Part shown: in pieces, positions 6,617-16,078 of the stretch
Layout of the letters: the number at the start of each line of letters is the position of its first letter
Position numbering within the stretch: position 1 is the stretch's first letter
Source: Candidatus Nitrosopumilus sp.
GTDB taxonomy: Archaea; Thermoproteota; Nitrososphaeria; Nitrososphaerales; Nitrosopumilaceae
Length of the DNA: 64,000 nt
Direction of reading: 5' to 3'
NCBI GenBank assembly: GCA_013911135.1
Contig: JACERO010000075.1
Span: 30,788-94,787, forward strand
The notes under the pieces: model-generated
Told to the model about the DNA's origin: nothing
Database searches by the model: none
The model's input: only the letters and a program-made list of their open reading frames with translations
Made by a program: the position numbers and the translations under genes

Positions 6617-9055
6617 CTAAGGGTCTGGACAGCCGTCGGTATCTCTATCACCATCATAATCCTCTGGTTCTAAAGGACACAAGTCATAGTCATTGATAAT
6701 ATTGTCTAAATCAGCATCATGTTTGTATCTTGATTGTTCTGGAGCAATATCTGGACAACCATCATCGTCATTGTACTTGTTCCAAGATTCTTTTTCATTT
6801 GGACATAAATCAATCTCATCATTTATGCCATCTTCATCACTATCAATTGTAATATTTCCAGTTGGCATGACATCAGGGCAACCGTCATAATCAACATATC
6901 TATTCCAAGTTTCGTTTTGTTCTGGACACATATCCATCACATCTGGAACACCATCACCATCAGAATCAGGTTGAGTATCATCAACATCTGGACAGCCGTC
7001 ATCGTCTTGGAATCCATTATAGTTTTCAGCAACTAGAGGACAATCATCATAGACATCATTAATGCCATCATTATCAGAGTCAACTACAAATGATTCGGAT
7101 ATGAAATCTGGACATCCATCATCGTCTTGATATCTATTGTAAGTTTCTTTAGCAGTTGGACACACATCAATAGCATCTGGTAATCCATCCAAGTCACGAT
7201 CACTCTTTAAGATGTACTCATCCGGACAGCCATCTAAATCAAGAATTCCATTATATGTTTCTGGTTGATTTGGACAGTGATCTCTGTAATCATTAATTCC
7301 ATCATTGTCGGTATCTGGAGTTTCTTTATTATCTGCTACAAGGTCAGGGCAACCGTCATCGTCTTGATATCTATTGTAAGTTTCTGGAACTAATGGACAT
7401 TGATCTGACTCATCAGGAATTCCATCAAGGTCTGAATCAGTATCGGTAAAATAAGGAGGAATGTCTGGACAACCGTCGTCATCTTGGAATCCATTGTAAC
7501 GTTCTCTGTCAAGAGGACATTGATCTACTGAATCTAAAATACCATCAAAGTCTGAATCAGATTCTGATGGGTTGTCAGGACAACCGTCAGCATCTTGATA
7601 TCTATTCCAAGTTTCTGCAGTTGTAGGACATTGATCTAATGTATCTCTAATTCCATCATTATCAGAATCTGAAACTAGAACATCAGGGCAACCGTCTGTA
7701 TCTTGATAGTTATTATACACTTCTGGTTCTAGAGGACATTTATCTTTCAAATCAGAAATTCGATCACCATCAAAATCTAATTCTGAAAATTCAGAAATAG
7801 TATCAGGGCAACCGTCGTCATCTTGGAATCTATTGTAATTTTCTTTAGCAATTGGACATTGATCTAGATTATCAGGAATTCCATCCAAGTCACGATCACT
7901 CTTTGAGAAATAATCATCTGGACAGCCATCTCTATCTAAAATACCATTAAATGTTTCTGATTCGTTTGGACATAAATCTACATAATCATTAATTCCATCA
8001 CCATCAGTATCTGGAACTTCACTAGTATCACTAAGAAAGTCAGGGCAACCGTCATCGTCTTGATATCTATTGTAAGTTTCTGGAACTAATGGACATTGAT
8101 CTGACTCATCAGGAATTCCATCAAGGTCTGAATCAGTATCGGTAAAATAAGGAGGAATGTCTGGACAACCGTCGTCATCTTGGAAGCCGTTGTATCTTTC
8201 AGGATCTAAAGGACATGCATCATCAGCATCCATAACTCTATCACCATCTATATCATTTAATGTACCAGTAAATGATGGAAGTAAATCTGGACAACCGTCA
8301 TAATCAGAAAATTTATTGTAAGTTTCTGCATTATTAGGACAAATATCGAATTGATCTGCTATTCCGTCACCATCTTTATCATCAAATGAAAAATTTAATT
8401 GAACATCAGGACAACCGTCTGTATCAAGATAACCATTATACACTTCTGGATCGTTTATGCATAAATCAATGTTATCTGGAATACTATCATTATCTGTATC
8501 AGCAAAAGAATAACCTGGAACAGAATCTGGGCAACCGTCATCGTCTTGGAATCTATTGTAATTTTCTGCACTCAGTGGACATGCATCTACAGGATCTGGA
8601 ACTCCATCTAAATCGCGGTCACCTGCACCAAAATCATCTGGACAACCATCTCTATCTAAAACACCATTGAATGTTTCTGGTTGATTTGGACATGAATCTC
8701 TTGTGTCGACAAAACCATCACCATCAGAATCTGGTAATCCACCTGCTCCACCTTCAGAGATACTATCAGGACAACCGTCATCGTCTTGGAATCTATTGTA
8801 ATTTTCTCTGATATTTGGACATTGATCTAAATGATCTTGTATTCCATCATAGTCTTCATCATACCATGGAACAAAGTCTGATGGACAACCATCAGTAGGA
8901 CCAACATAATCTTCTTGCAAATTTGGACATGCATCAACTGAATCGTCAACACCATCATTATCCAAGTCCTCAGCAGCAAAAGTGTAGTTTATAGGTATAC
9001 TCGTTAATGTAGCTAAAAGCAAAACTAGGAATGATAAAGTATGGATATTTTTCAA
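6617..9055 (-). CDS. secreted thrombospondin type-3-like repeat protein (paralogue B)
   Basis: An 812-residue secreted protein starting with TTG. A signal peptide covers residues 1-27 (hydrophobic FLVLLLATLTSIP, then YTFAAED). About 20 repeats follow, each with a DxDxDGIxD calcium loop, a DxCP element and an N-x-F/Y-Q-D-D-DGCPD element. The first and last repeats resemble those of paralogue A (FVPWYDED-DGIQDHLDQCP at the start; PEDYDGDRD-DGCPD at the end), so the pair arose by whole-gene duplication followed by changes in repeat number. It is probably the first gene of a two-gene unit. Calcium binding is inferred from the motif; the partner is unknown. Confidence 0.85.
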   Translation of the reverse strand: MKNIHTLSFLVLLLATLTSIPINYTFAAEDLDNDGVDDSVDACPNLQEDYVGPTDGCPSDFVPWYDEDYDGIQDHLDQCPNIRENYNRFQDDDGCPDSISEGGAGGLPDSDGDGFVDTRDSCPNQPETFNGVLDRDGCPDDFGAGDRDLDGVPDPVDACPLSAENYNRFQDDDGCPDSVPGYSFADTDNDSIPDNIDLCINDPEVYNGYLDTDGCPDVQLNFSFDDKDGDGIADQFDICPNNAETYNKFSDYDGCPDLLPSFTGTLNDIDGDRVMDADDACPLDPERYNGFQDDDGCPDIPPYFTDTDSDLDGIPDESDQCPLVPETYNRYQDDDGCPDFLSDTSEVPDTDGDGINDYVDLCPNESETFNGILDRDGCPDDYFSKSDRDLDGIPDNLDQCPIAKENYNRFQDDDGCPDTISEFSELDFDGDRISDLKDKCPLEPEVYNNYQDTDGCPDVLVSDSDNDGIRDTLDQCPTTAETWNRYQDADGCPDNPSESDSDFDGILDSVDQCPLDRERYNGFQDDDGCPDIPPYFTDTDSDLDGIPDESDQCPLVPETYNRYQDDDGCPDLVADNKETPDTDNDGINDYRDHCPNQPETYNGILDLDGCPDEYILKSDRDLDGLPDAIDVCPTAKETYNRYQDDDGCPDFISESFVVDSDNDGINDVYDDCPLVAENYNGFQDDDGCPDVDDTQPDSDGDGVPDVMDMCPEQNETWNRYVDYDGCPDVMPTGNITIDSDEDGINDEIDLCPNEKESWNKYNDDDGCPDIAPEQSRYKHDADLDNIINDYDLCPLEPEDYDGDRDTDGCPDP
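7343..8185 (-). repeat. 147-base perfect repeat pair in paralogue B
   Basis: Bases 7343-7489 and 8039-8185 appear identical over 147 positions, offset by 696 bases (232 residues). Both encode a unit running from DIPPYFTDTDSD through DDDGCPD. Perfect identity including third codon positions points to recent duplication or gene conversion inside the gene. Confidence 0.85.
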
Positions 9056-9160
9056 TGCTAAAATTACCTTGGGGATCCAGTTATTAAACCTCGCTCTAGA
9101 ATCGACTCAAAATTGTAACAAGTTTTAAGAAAAATTCTATGATGGACAAAAAACACGATC

Positions 9161-9170
9161 AATTTAAGTA
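9161..9170 (+). promoter_or_regulatory. TATA box for the Taw1 gene
   Basis: AATTTAAGTA lies about 27 bases before the ATG at 9193, the usual distance for a leaderless or short-leader archaeal transcript. Assigned from sequence and spacing only. Confidence 0.45.
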
Positions 9171-9192
9171 AACAAAAACTAGAATAGAATTC

Positions 9193-10221
9193 ATGAGTTG
9201 CTCTGGTGAAACAGTTGAAGAAGAAGATCGTTTAATTCAGATAAAACCTGCAATAGCTAAGCAATTAAAAAAAGCAAAGTATGGAATTGCGGATCATGCT
9301 ACAGTGGCATTATGTCATTGGACAAAAAAATCATTCAAACATGAAGGAAATTGCTATAAGCACAAATTTTATGGAATTTCAACTCATGCATGTATGGAGT
9401 TTTCCCCAGCTGGAATGCATTGTGAGAATCGTTGTGTATATTGTTGGAGACCAATGGAATTTTATGATTCATTAAAAATGGATCCAAAACAAGTTGCAGA
9501 ACCTGAAGAGATCTTGACAAAATTGATGATTGAGAGAAAAGAACTGATCAACGGCTATTATGGAGATTCAAGAAACGATAAACAAAGATTAGATGAATCA
9601 TTATTACCTAGTCATTATGCAATTTCACTTTCTGGTGAACCAACAATGTATCCAAAGTTGCCAGAACTAATCAAATATCTACACTCACTTAAAGCAACAA
9701 AATCAACTTTTCTTGTAACTAATGGACAAGAACCAGATATGATACAAAGGCTACAAGATGAAGATGCATTACCAACACAATTGTACTTGTCAACAAACGC
9801 TGCAGACTATGAATCATTTAAGAGAATAAACCAACCAAAATATGATGATTCATGGGAAAGATGGAATAGAACTCTTTCAATGTTAAAACATTTGAAAACA
9901 AGAACAGTTCTAAGAATTACTCTAATTAGAGATTATAATGACATAAAAGAAATGATTCCAGTTTTTGCAGAAATGGTTAGAAAAGCTAGTCCACACTTTA
10001 TTGAAATAAAATCATACATGCATATTGGTCGGTCAACTAATAGATTAGAGCATTCTAATATGTTAGAAATGGAAGAGATAAAAAATTTTAGTGAACAAGT
10101 TGCAAAACAAAGTAAGATATTTTCAGTAATGGATGAAAGTTTTGTTTCAAGAATTTCAATTTTACAAAATAATGAACGAACAATTGATCGTTATATTCCT
10201 ACTTATGCAAATACCAATTAG
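9193..10221 (+). CDS. taw1: tRNA 4-demethylwyosine synthase (radical SAM)
   Basis: A 342-residue radical-SAM enzyme that condenses N1-methylguanosine-37 of tRNA-Phe with pyruvate to form the tricyclic 4-demethylwyosine. The radical SAM cluster motif is Cys77-x3-Cys81-x2-Cys84 (CENRCVYCW). Three earlier cysteines (Cys41, Cys54, Cys67) match the second iron-sulfur cluster of TYW1/Taw1. SLSGEPTMYPKL and the LSTNA strand are also typical of the family. Length fits the archaeal form without the eukaryotic flavodoxin domain. Its 3' end overlaps the convergent RdgB gene by 23 bases. Confidence 0.95.
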   Translation: MSCSGETVEEEDRLIQIKPAIAKQLKKAKYGIADHATVALCHWTKKSFKHEGNCYKHKFYGISTHACMEFSPAGMHCENRCVYCWRPMEFYDSLKMDPKQVAEPEEILTKLMIERKELINGYYGDSRNDKQRLDESLLPSHYAISLSGEPTMYPKLPELIKYLHSLKATKSTFLVTNGQEPDMIQRLQDEDALPTQLYLSTNAADYESFKRINQPKYDDSWERWNRTLSMLKHLKTRTVLRITLIRDYNDIKEMIPVFAEMVRKASPHFIEIKSYMHIGRSTNRLEHSNMLEMEEIKNFSEQVAKQSKIFSVMDESFVSRISILQNNERTIDRYIPTYANTN

Positions 10222-10745
10222 AAAATTTTTTCGATGCTTTGTACCTATGTGATAATTCATTTTTGTTATTTATTTCAGCAAATGTTTTTCGGGTATTTTT
10301 TGGTACAAAAATTGGATCGTATCTCCAACCTTTTCCTTTTTGTGAATACGATATAGTACCATCAAGTTTTGCATCAAAAGATTGTAGAGTGTTTTTATCA
10401 CAATAGCTAATAATAGAAACAAACTTTGCCTTTCTATTATTTTTTAAAAGATTAAGAATTCCTTTGTTTCCAATTGTTTTTAAAACATATGATGAATACG
10501 GACCTGGAAATCCATCAAGGGAATCAATGAACAGACCATCATCTTCAATTATTATAGGTTTTTTACATTTTGAAAATGCATCTTTTGCTTTTTTTGATGC
10601 AATATCTAAGTGAATTTGATTGAATCTCTTCTAAATCTAATTTGAAAAAACCAAGTTTTATTCCAAAAGAATCTAGAATTTTTTTTGCCTCTTGATATTT
10701 GTGATTATTTGAGGATGCAAAAAATAGATCAAGTGACTGCTGCAT
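10199..10745 (-). pseudogene. rdgB: RdgB/Ham1-type XTP/dITP diphosphatase, frameshifted
   Basis: This enzyme family hydrolyses non-canonical purine nucleoside triphosphates (XTP, dITP). The N terminus reads LFFASSNNHKYQEAKKIL in one frame up to about base 10608. The rest continues in another frame from DIASKKAKDAF to the stop at 10199-10201, with the hallmark motifs EDDGLFIDSL, GFPGPYSSYV, GWRYDPIFVP and SHRYKASKKF. I checked the second frame from 10606 to 10199 and found no stop. The shift at 10604-10610 can be explained by losing two bases or gaining one in TTAGATAT. Everything else is intact, so either a sequencing error or a very recent mutation is likely. It overlaps the upstream bud32 gene by 17 bases. 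Confidence 0.9.
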
Positions 10746-11349
10746 ACCTACCACGACTTTCAATATCTGAAACTAGTTTGGTGATTTTAATGTAATTCGT
10801 ATTTCCAACAATAGATTTGTAACCAATTAAGAAATTTTTCCAAGCAGGTTCCATGATTTTTGCATGAGCACTGTTAAGAATTTCTTTGATTAATCTCAAA
10901 TCAACTGCATGATCTTCTGGTTTTATCGTATTTTGAGATAATCCAAAATCAATGACAAAAACAGTGTTTTGGAACAAAATGAAGTTTGATGTTGTCAAAT
11001 CTCCATGCATTACTCCATTTTTGTGCAATGTTCCAACTAATTTTCCAATTTCTTTTGATAATTCAATAATTTTTGATTCAGGTAAATCATGAACTGGTTT
11101 TCCAGGAATTTCTTGCATTACGATTATAGCTTTTTCTAAGTTCACAAAATAAACAAGAGGTGTTGGAATTCCAAATGACTTTACTAGAGATATAATTTGA
11201 GATTCTTTTATTGTTCTTTGTTTACGTATTTTTGAATCAAGAGAAGGATCACGATAATTTTTTATTTTTCTAATTTTGAGAATTGCTTTTGAATTTTGCC
11301 ATTTAGATTGATATATGTCAGCTTCTGCTCCTTTTTTTCTTAATTTCAT
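10729..11349 (-). CDS. bud32: KEOPS complex kinase/ATPase Bud32
   Basis: A 206-residue RIO-like small kinase, the Bud32 subunit of KEOPS that supports Kae1 in making t6A37 on ANN-decoding tRNAs. Motifs are KKGAEADIY near the N terminus, the VMQEIPGKPVHD hinge, HGDLTTSNF (catalytic loop), VIDFGLSQ (metal-binding DFG) and the C-terminal RGRYA tail typical of the family. The start at 11349 was chosen because archaeal Bud32 begins with M-K-L-x-K-K-GAEA; an ATG at 11364 is possible. It is a separate gene, not fused to Kae1, which lies nearby on the same strand. Confidence 0.93.
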   Translation of the reverse strand: MKLRKKGAEADIYQSKWQNSKAILKIRKIKNYRDPSLDSKIRKQRTIKESQIISLVKSFGIPTPLVYFVNLEKAIIVMQEIPGKPVHDLPESKIIELSKEIGKLVGTLHKNGVMHGDLTTSNFILFQNTVFVIDFGLSQNTIKPEDHAVDLRLIKEILNSAHAKIMEPAWKNFLIGYKSIVGNTNYIKITKLVSDIESRGRYAAVT

Positions 11350-11386
11350 TAACATTATATCCAAAGGGATTCAATAAAAATTAATC

Positions 11387-11710
11387 ATGGAAGAAGGAGA
11401 GAGAAAAATAAAACAAGAAGATTGTAGTGAAGATAATTTAAGTTCAGGAATTCTGACATTAACTAACAAGAGATTGGCATTTGATAAAACAAGAGCAAGA
11501 TTGATGGATTTTTCTAAACATGTGGGTGATACTATACTGGATATTTCATTAGATGATGTAACCAAAACATGGAAAGAGGGATTACTAATAAAAAAAGTAT
11601 GTTTTACTGTAAAGACAAGTAAAGATGAACAGACTTACAAGTTTGGAGTGTTCAATACAAAAAGTTGGCTCAAAAGTATTGATGAGGCAATTAATAACAA
11701 AAATCAATAA
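11387..11710 (+). CDS. small PH/GRAM-like domain protein
   Basis: A 107-residue protein on the opposite strand between bud32 and kae1. The segment SGILTLTNKRLAFDKTR is the typical first hairpin of GRAM/bacterial-PH domains. Further strands and a C-terminal helix follow (TYKFGVFNTKSWLKSIDEA). There is no membrane segment. Such domains bind lipids or proteins, but the role here is unknown. It starts 37 bases from the bud32 start and overlaps the 3' end of kae1 by 7 bases. Confidence 0.65.
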   Translation: MEEGERKIKQEDCSEDNLSSGILTLTNKRLAFDKTRARLMDFSKHVGDTILDISLDDVTKTWKEGLLIKKVCFTVKTSKDEQTYKFGVFNTKSWLKSIDEAINNKNQ

Positions 11711-12687
11711 TCTACTTTAACTGAATCTAATCTCCAAGATTGCGTAACCAAAGTATCTTTGAGTAAAACACCTCGCTTGACTTGTGATTCTAAAAGCCCA
11801 GTCCAACATATTTGACTTCCACAATCTCCTGCATATTGTAATGGAACTGCAAAGAACTTACATCCATGTCGTTTACATACATCATGAAGCATTTCAGATA
11901 ATCTTTTGTTAGCTGCAACACCACCTACTATCAATAATTCTTTTTTGCTGGTAAATGACAAGGCACGCTCTACTACTTCACTAATCATTGCAAAAGCAGT
12001 TTCTTGAAGTGAATAACAGGCATCTACTTTACTTTTCTTTGCAACAGATTTTGTAGCAGACAATAAACCTGAAAAAGAAACATCATTTCCTTTTACGGAA
12101 TATGGTAGTGAAATATAATTTGAAGATGTAGATGCTAACTCTTCTATATTTTTTCCACATGGAGAAGCAAATCCAATAGATCTTCCAAATTGGTCAAGTA
12201 ATTGACCCAATGTAATATCTAAAGTCTCACCAAAAACTCTCCACTGTTTGTTAAGAAATGCCAAAAGCATAGTATGTCCTCCAGATACTAAAAGCACCAA
12301 AGGATTTGTTGCATCTGTAAGTAACTTTCCTAATTCAATATGACCAATTGCATGATTGATAGGATAAATTGGAATTTTGTAAAAAGAGGCTAAAGATCGT
12401 GCAACAACTGCACCAACACGTAAACATGGACCTAATCCCGGACCTGCAGCATAAGAAATAAGATCCAGATCTTTGATTGTAATATTTGCCTCCCTAAGAC
12501 ATTCAAACAATACTGAAGAACTATTCTCAATATGATGACGTGATGCTTCTCTTGGATGAATTCCTTCTCCTTTTGCAGGACGATAAATTTTTCGGACATC
12601 AGAAAGAATCCTTCCTTGTTTTCCTTTTTTTTCAATTATAGCACAAGAAAATGTATGTGCTGTACTTTCAATTCCTAAACCTAGCAT
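11704..12687 (-). CDS. kae1: tRNA N6-threonylcarbamoyladenosine synthase Kae1
   Basis: A 327-residue ASKHA-fold protein, the catalytic subunit of KEOPS that transfers threonylcarbamate to A37 of tRNA. The metal-binding motif NHAIGHIELG has His112 and His116. LVSGGHTML, GLGPCLRVG and LLIVGGVAANKRL are further family motifs. The length is normal for stand-alone archaeal Kae1. Its start lies 1 base after the stop of the GTPase gene upstream, so the two are probably co-transcribed. Confidence 0.96.
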   Translation of the reverse strand: MLGLGIESTAHTFSCAIIEKKGKQGRILSDVRKIYRPAKGEGIHPREASRHHIENSSSVLFECLREANITIKDLDLISYAAGPGLGPCLRVGAVVARSLASFYKIPIYPINHAIGHIELGKLLTDATNPLVLLVSGGHTMLLAFLNKQWRVFGETLDITLGQLLDQFGRSIGFASPCGKNIEELASTSSNYISLPYSVKGNDVSFSGLLSATKSVAKKSKVDACYSLQETAFAMISEVVERALSFTSKKELLIVGGVAANKRLSEMLHDVCKRHGCKFFAVPLQYAGDCGSQICWTGLLESQVKRGVLLKDTLVTQSWRLDSVKVDY

Positions 12688-12688
12688 A

Positions 12689-13885
12689 TTATCCCCTACT
12701 TAATGTGGATACAATTTTGATCACATCACCATTTTTGAGTTTTTGATCACCACTGATTCTTTGTTTGGTTTTACAATCAATTGCATGTAAGAATCCCTTA
12801 GCAATATCGGCATGAATTAAAACTGCCAAATCTTTTGCAGTAGAATCTTGTGGAAGTAATTTTGTATCAGGTAAAATGATACCATCTTTGTTGGTTAGTT
12901 TAGTTTCATCTTCTACAGGGTATACAACAATAAAGTTTAGAGAATCAAAAATAGCAGTATTTAGAATTTTTTGAACACCAGTAGATGTGATTTTAGAAAA
13001 TACAGACTTTACCAAATCTAGTGCTTTTTGTTGAGGAGGTAGAATTTCTTTTCCTTCAATTATTTTAAAACCTTCATCTCCTGAAGAATAATCTACAATT
13101 CCTGCTTTTGATGCTTTTCGTAAAAGTAATTCAGTTTCGGCACTACAAGGAATTACAGGATCTGAAATTTTTTTAAGAATATCAAGATCGTGACATAGAT
13201 CTGCTTTATTTGCAGCAATAATCATTGGTTTTGTATTTTTTCGTAATTCTTTAACAAAAGTTTGGATATCAGAATCTTTCCATTCTTTTGGATTTCTAGA
13301 AATAAGACCTAGTTTTTGTAACACTACATGTACTTGATAATCTTTAATGCCCAATCCAGAAAATCGTTTTGCAATACCATCAGTAAGTTTTGCTCTTTTC
13401 TGATCTATTTCACGAGTGATCTTATCCCATTCTCTTTTGAGAATATCTGCAAACCATTGATCAAATTCATCCTGAACAAATACAACATCTTCTAGAGGAT
13501 CATGTGTCCCAACTGGAACTGATTGTCCTTGAATATCAGTACTTCCAGCAATGTCAACTACATGAATCAAAACTTCAGCTTGTCTTGCATCATCAAGAAA
13601 TTGATTTCCTAATCCCTTTCCTTCATGCGCACCCGGAACTAATCCTGCAATATCAATGAGTTTAACTGGAATAAAACGAGTGCCATTAACACATAATTCA
13701 TTTTCATGTTGTATATCAAAATATTTACATGCACAATTTGCTTTAACATAAGCAACACCTACATTTGGTTCAATTGTTGTAAAAGGGAAATTACCTGATG
13801 CAACAGGAGTTTCAGTTGCAGATGAGAAAAATGTTGATTTTCCAACATTTGCCTTACCTAGTAAACCAATTTGCAATATAGTCAA
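12689..13885 (-). CDS. YchF/OLA1-like translation-associated GTPase
   Basis: A 398-residue Obg-family P-loop protein. The N terminus has GLLGKANVGKST (P-loop, residues 8-18) and VKLIDIAGLVPGAHEG (G3), with IIAANKADL (G4) near residue 220. The C terminus is a TGS-like domain ending in GDVIKIVSTLS. This architecture matches archaeal and eukaryotic YchF/DRG-like ribosome-associated GTPases. It is the first gene of a unit with kae1. The exact subfamily (YchF or another Obg group) cannot be fixed by eye. Confidence 0.88.
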   Translation of the reverse strand: MTILQIGLLGKANVGKSTFFSSATETPVASGNFPFTTIEPNVGVAYVKANCACKYFDIQHENELCVNGTRFIPVKLIDIAGLVPGAHEGKGLGNQFLDDARQAEVLIHVVDIAGSTDIQGQSVPVGTHDPLEDVVFVQDEFDQWFADILKREWDKITREIDQKRAKLTDGIAKRFSGLGIKDYQVHVVLQKLGLISRNPKEWKDSDIQTFVKELRKNTKPMIIAANKADLCHDLDILKKISDPVIPCSAETELLLRKASKAGIVDYSSGDEGFKIIEGKEILPPQQKALDLVKSVFSKITSTGVQKILNTAIFDSLNFIVVYPVEDETKLTNKDGIILPDTKLLPQDSTAKDLAVLIHADIAKGFLHAIDCKTKQRISGDQKLKNGDVIKIVSTLSRG

Positions 13886-13949
13886 AAATTCAATTCTACT
13901 TATTAGTATTACAGAAATCGTTTAATGCAGTTTATCGTGATTGTATAAC

Positions 13950-14498
13950 ATGTCAATTGTAATTACTGGAAATCCAGGAGTTGGAAAACACACTATTACG
14001 CAGAAAATTGCTGAAAAACTAGAACTATCTATAATTGATATTAATAACATAGCAAGAGATGCAGGATTATTTGAAAAAAATGAAGATACAAACGATGTAG
14101 ATACTGTAAAACTAGAAAAAATTCTTGAGCAAAAAATTTCAGAGAAAAATGTGATTGTAGGCCATTTAGCACCTTATGTTTTAGATAAAATTATGGTAAA
14201 GACAATGATTGTGTTGAGAAGAAGCCCTTATGATTTGATCTCAGTATACAAAGAAAGAAAATACACAGATGAAAAAAGTAGAGAAAATTTAGGTAGTGAA
14301 GTATTAGGTATTATTGCACATGATGCAATGAACAAATTCCAAGAAAAGACATTCCAAATAAACACTAGTGGTAAAAGCATTCAAGAAGTAGTAGAAAAAG
14401 TGATAACCCTAATTTCCAGTAATATAGGTAGTGAAGAAGTCGATTGGCTTGATTTGGTTACAAAAAATAATGATTTGAAAAAATTTTTTTCTGATTGA
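13950..14498 (+). CDS. adenylate kinase 6 (Fap7)-like NTPase
   Basis: A 182-residue P-loop kinase of the AK6/Fap7 family, which combines adenylate kinase activity with a role in small-subunit ribosome maturation. The P-loop is TGNPGVGKHT (residues 6-15). VGHLAPYVLDK and RRSPYDL are typical of the family, as is the LDLV C-terminal part. The ATG at 13950 was preferred over the in-frame TTG at 13941 because the first strand MSIVITG then begins directly. It is divergent from the GTPase gene and 19 bases upstream of tgtA. Confidence 0.88.
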   Translation: MSIVITGNPGVGKHTITQKIAEKLELSIIDINNIARDAGLFEKNEDTNDVDTVKLEKILEQKISEKNVIVGHLAPYVLDKIMVKTMIVLRRSPYDLISVYKERKYTDEKSRENLGSEVLGIIAHDAMNKFQEKTFQINTSGKSIQEVVEKVITLISSNIGSEEVDWLDLVTKNNDLKKFFSD

Positions 14499-14517
14499 TT
14501 AAATAACGCCTTTAAGT

Positions 14518-16044
14518 TTGTGTAATTACTTGTTTGAAATTTCTAAAACTGATTTAGCAGGAAGGATAGGTACTCTATATACTAATCATGGAAAGATTGA
14601 GACACCCGCATACATTCCTGTTATTCATCCAGTAAAGCAAACAATACCATCAAAAAAAATTCAAACAATTGGTTTTGATTTAGTAATTACAAATGCATAC
14701 ATTACAAAAAATAATTATGGTGATGAAGCTGTAAAAAAAGGAATTCATAAAATTATAGATTTTGATGGTGCAGTCATGACAGATTCTGGAGGTTATCAAG
14801 TTTTAGAATATGGAGATGTAAAAGTTTCACCACCAGAGATGGCAAATTTTGAAAAAGGAATTTTAACTGATTTTGCAATTCCGCTTGATAAGCCAACAGG
14901 ATTTGGACTGCCATTAAAAAAAGCAGAAGCATATGTTAAGCATACTCTCAAAGTTTCAAAGCAGACACTTGATGACAGTGAAGACAACGGTCAAATTTGG
15001 ATTGGTCCAATTCAAGGAGGGGAACATTTTGAACTTGTTGCAAAGTCAACAAAAAAGTTGGTAGATATTGGTTTTCAGATGTTGGCTTTAGGAAGTCCAG
15101 TTGAATTTATGGAGTCATATGAATATAGATTACTAGCACAGATGATTGTAGCTGCAAAAAAACAAATGCCACATTCTATTCCTTTGCATCTTTTTGGAGC
15201 AGGGCATCCCCTAACAATACCATTTGCAGTGGCCTTGGGATGCGATACATTTGATTCAGCATCCTACATGCTTTATGCCAAACATCAAAGATACATCACA
15301 GATGATGGTACACGATATTTGTCTGATATTGTTATATTTCCATGTAATTGTGAAGTATGCTCAAAATATACTCCTGATGAATTACGCCAGCTTGAAGTAA
15401 CTGAAAAAATCAATCAATTAGCAATTCATAATCTCTATGCAATAAAACTTGAAGTCGATAAGGTAAAGCAAGCAATCCATGAAGGAAGATTATGGGAATA
15501 TGTAATGAAAAAGGCAAGAGCACATCCTAAGTTATTTGAAATGATTGAAGTCATGACAAATAATTATGAATTTTTTAGTGTAACTACACCAAAATTCAAA
15601 GAGAAAGCTATTTTTCTATACGATAAAGAAGATCAATTTCGTCCAGAGGTTCAAGCATATCATAATATGGTTAGAAAATTCAAATCAAAGAAAAAGAAAC
15701 TAGTCATCACCAGAGAGTCAAATTCAAAACCAGGATATTTGTCTCATCAATATATTGAACTAGAAAGAAAACTCAAGGGTTTTGATTCAATACAGGTATG
15801 CCAATATAACCCACAGTTAGGATTAATTCCAATTGAGATTTCAGATATTTTTCCAGCAGCACACCATGAAACTTCTAGGATAGATTTTGATCCAAAAGAA
15901 TTCTCTGTATTTGAAAAGACATGGAAAGATTTCTTTGGTAACAACAAGTTTTCAGAAATTCATTATGACAAAAATGACAAATTCTTGAAACATTTTGTAA
16001 AAACACTACCAAAAAAAATCAAAAAAAATCTTTTGTTTAATTAA
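14518..16044 (+). CDS. tgtA: archaeal tRNA-guanine(15) transglycosylase
   Basis: A 508-residue enzyme that swaps guanine-15 in the tRNA D-loop for preQ0, the first tRNA-bound step to archaeosine. The catalytic region MTDSGGYQVLEYGD has Asp89. FGAGHPLTIPFAVALGCDTFDSASY carries the second conserved Asp, and PCNCEVC is the zinc site. The C-terminal 150 residues correspond to the archaeal-specific extension; I cannot confirm a PUA domain by eye. The start is TTG at 14518 and no ATG is better placed. Confidence 0.93.
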   Translation: MCNYLFEISKTDLAGRIGTLYTNHGKIETPAYIPVIHPVKQTIPSKKIQTIGFDLVITNAYITKNNYGDEAVKKGIHKIIDFDGAVMTDSGGYQVLEYGDVKVSPPEMANFEKGILTDFAIPLDKPTGFGLPLKKAEAYVKHTLKVSKQTLDDSEDNGQIWIGPIQGGEHFELVAKSTKKLVDIGFQMLALGSPVEFMESYEYRLLAQMIVAAKKQMPHSIPLHLFGAGHPLTIPFAVALGCDTFDSASYMLYAKHQRYITDDGTRYLSDIVIFPCNCEVCSKYTPDELRQLEVTEKINQLAIHNLYAIKLEVDKVKQAIHEGRLWEYVMKKARAHPKLFEMIEVMTNNYEFFSVTTPKFKEKAIFLYDKEDQFRPEVQAYHNMVRKFKSKKKKLVITRESNSKPGYLSHQYIELERKLKGFDSIQVCQYNPQLGLIPIEISDIFPAAHHETSRIDFDPKEFSVFEKTWKDFFGNNKFSEIHYDKNDKFLKHFVKTLPKKIKKNLLFN

Positions 16045-16078
16045 AAATAAGAAAAAAGAATGTGCTAAAAGATTCAGC

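Noticed and set aside
4436..9055. Many regular repeats that might suggest a CRISPR array
   Set aside because: The repeats are in frame, about 120 bases long, and encode calcium-binding units; there are no spacers and no cas genes.
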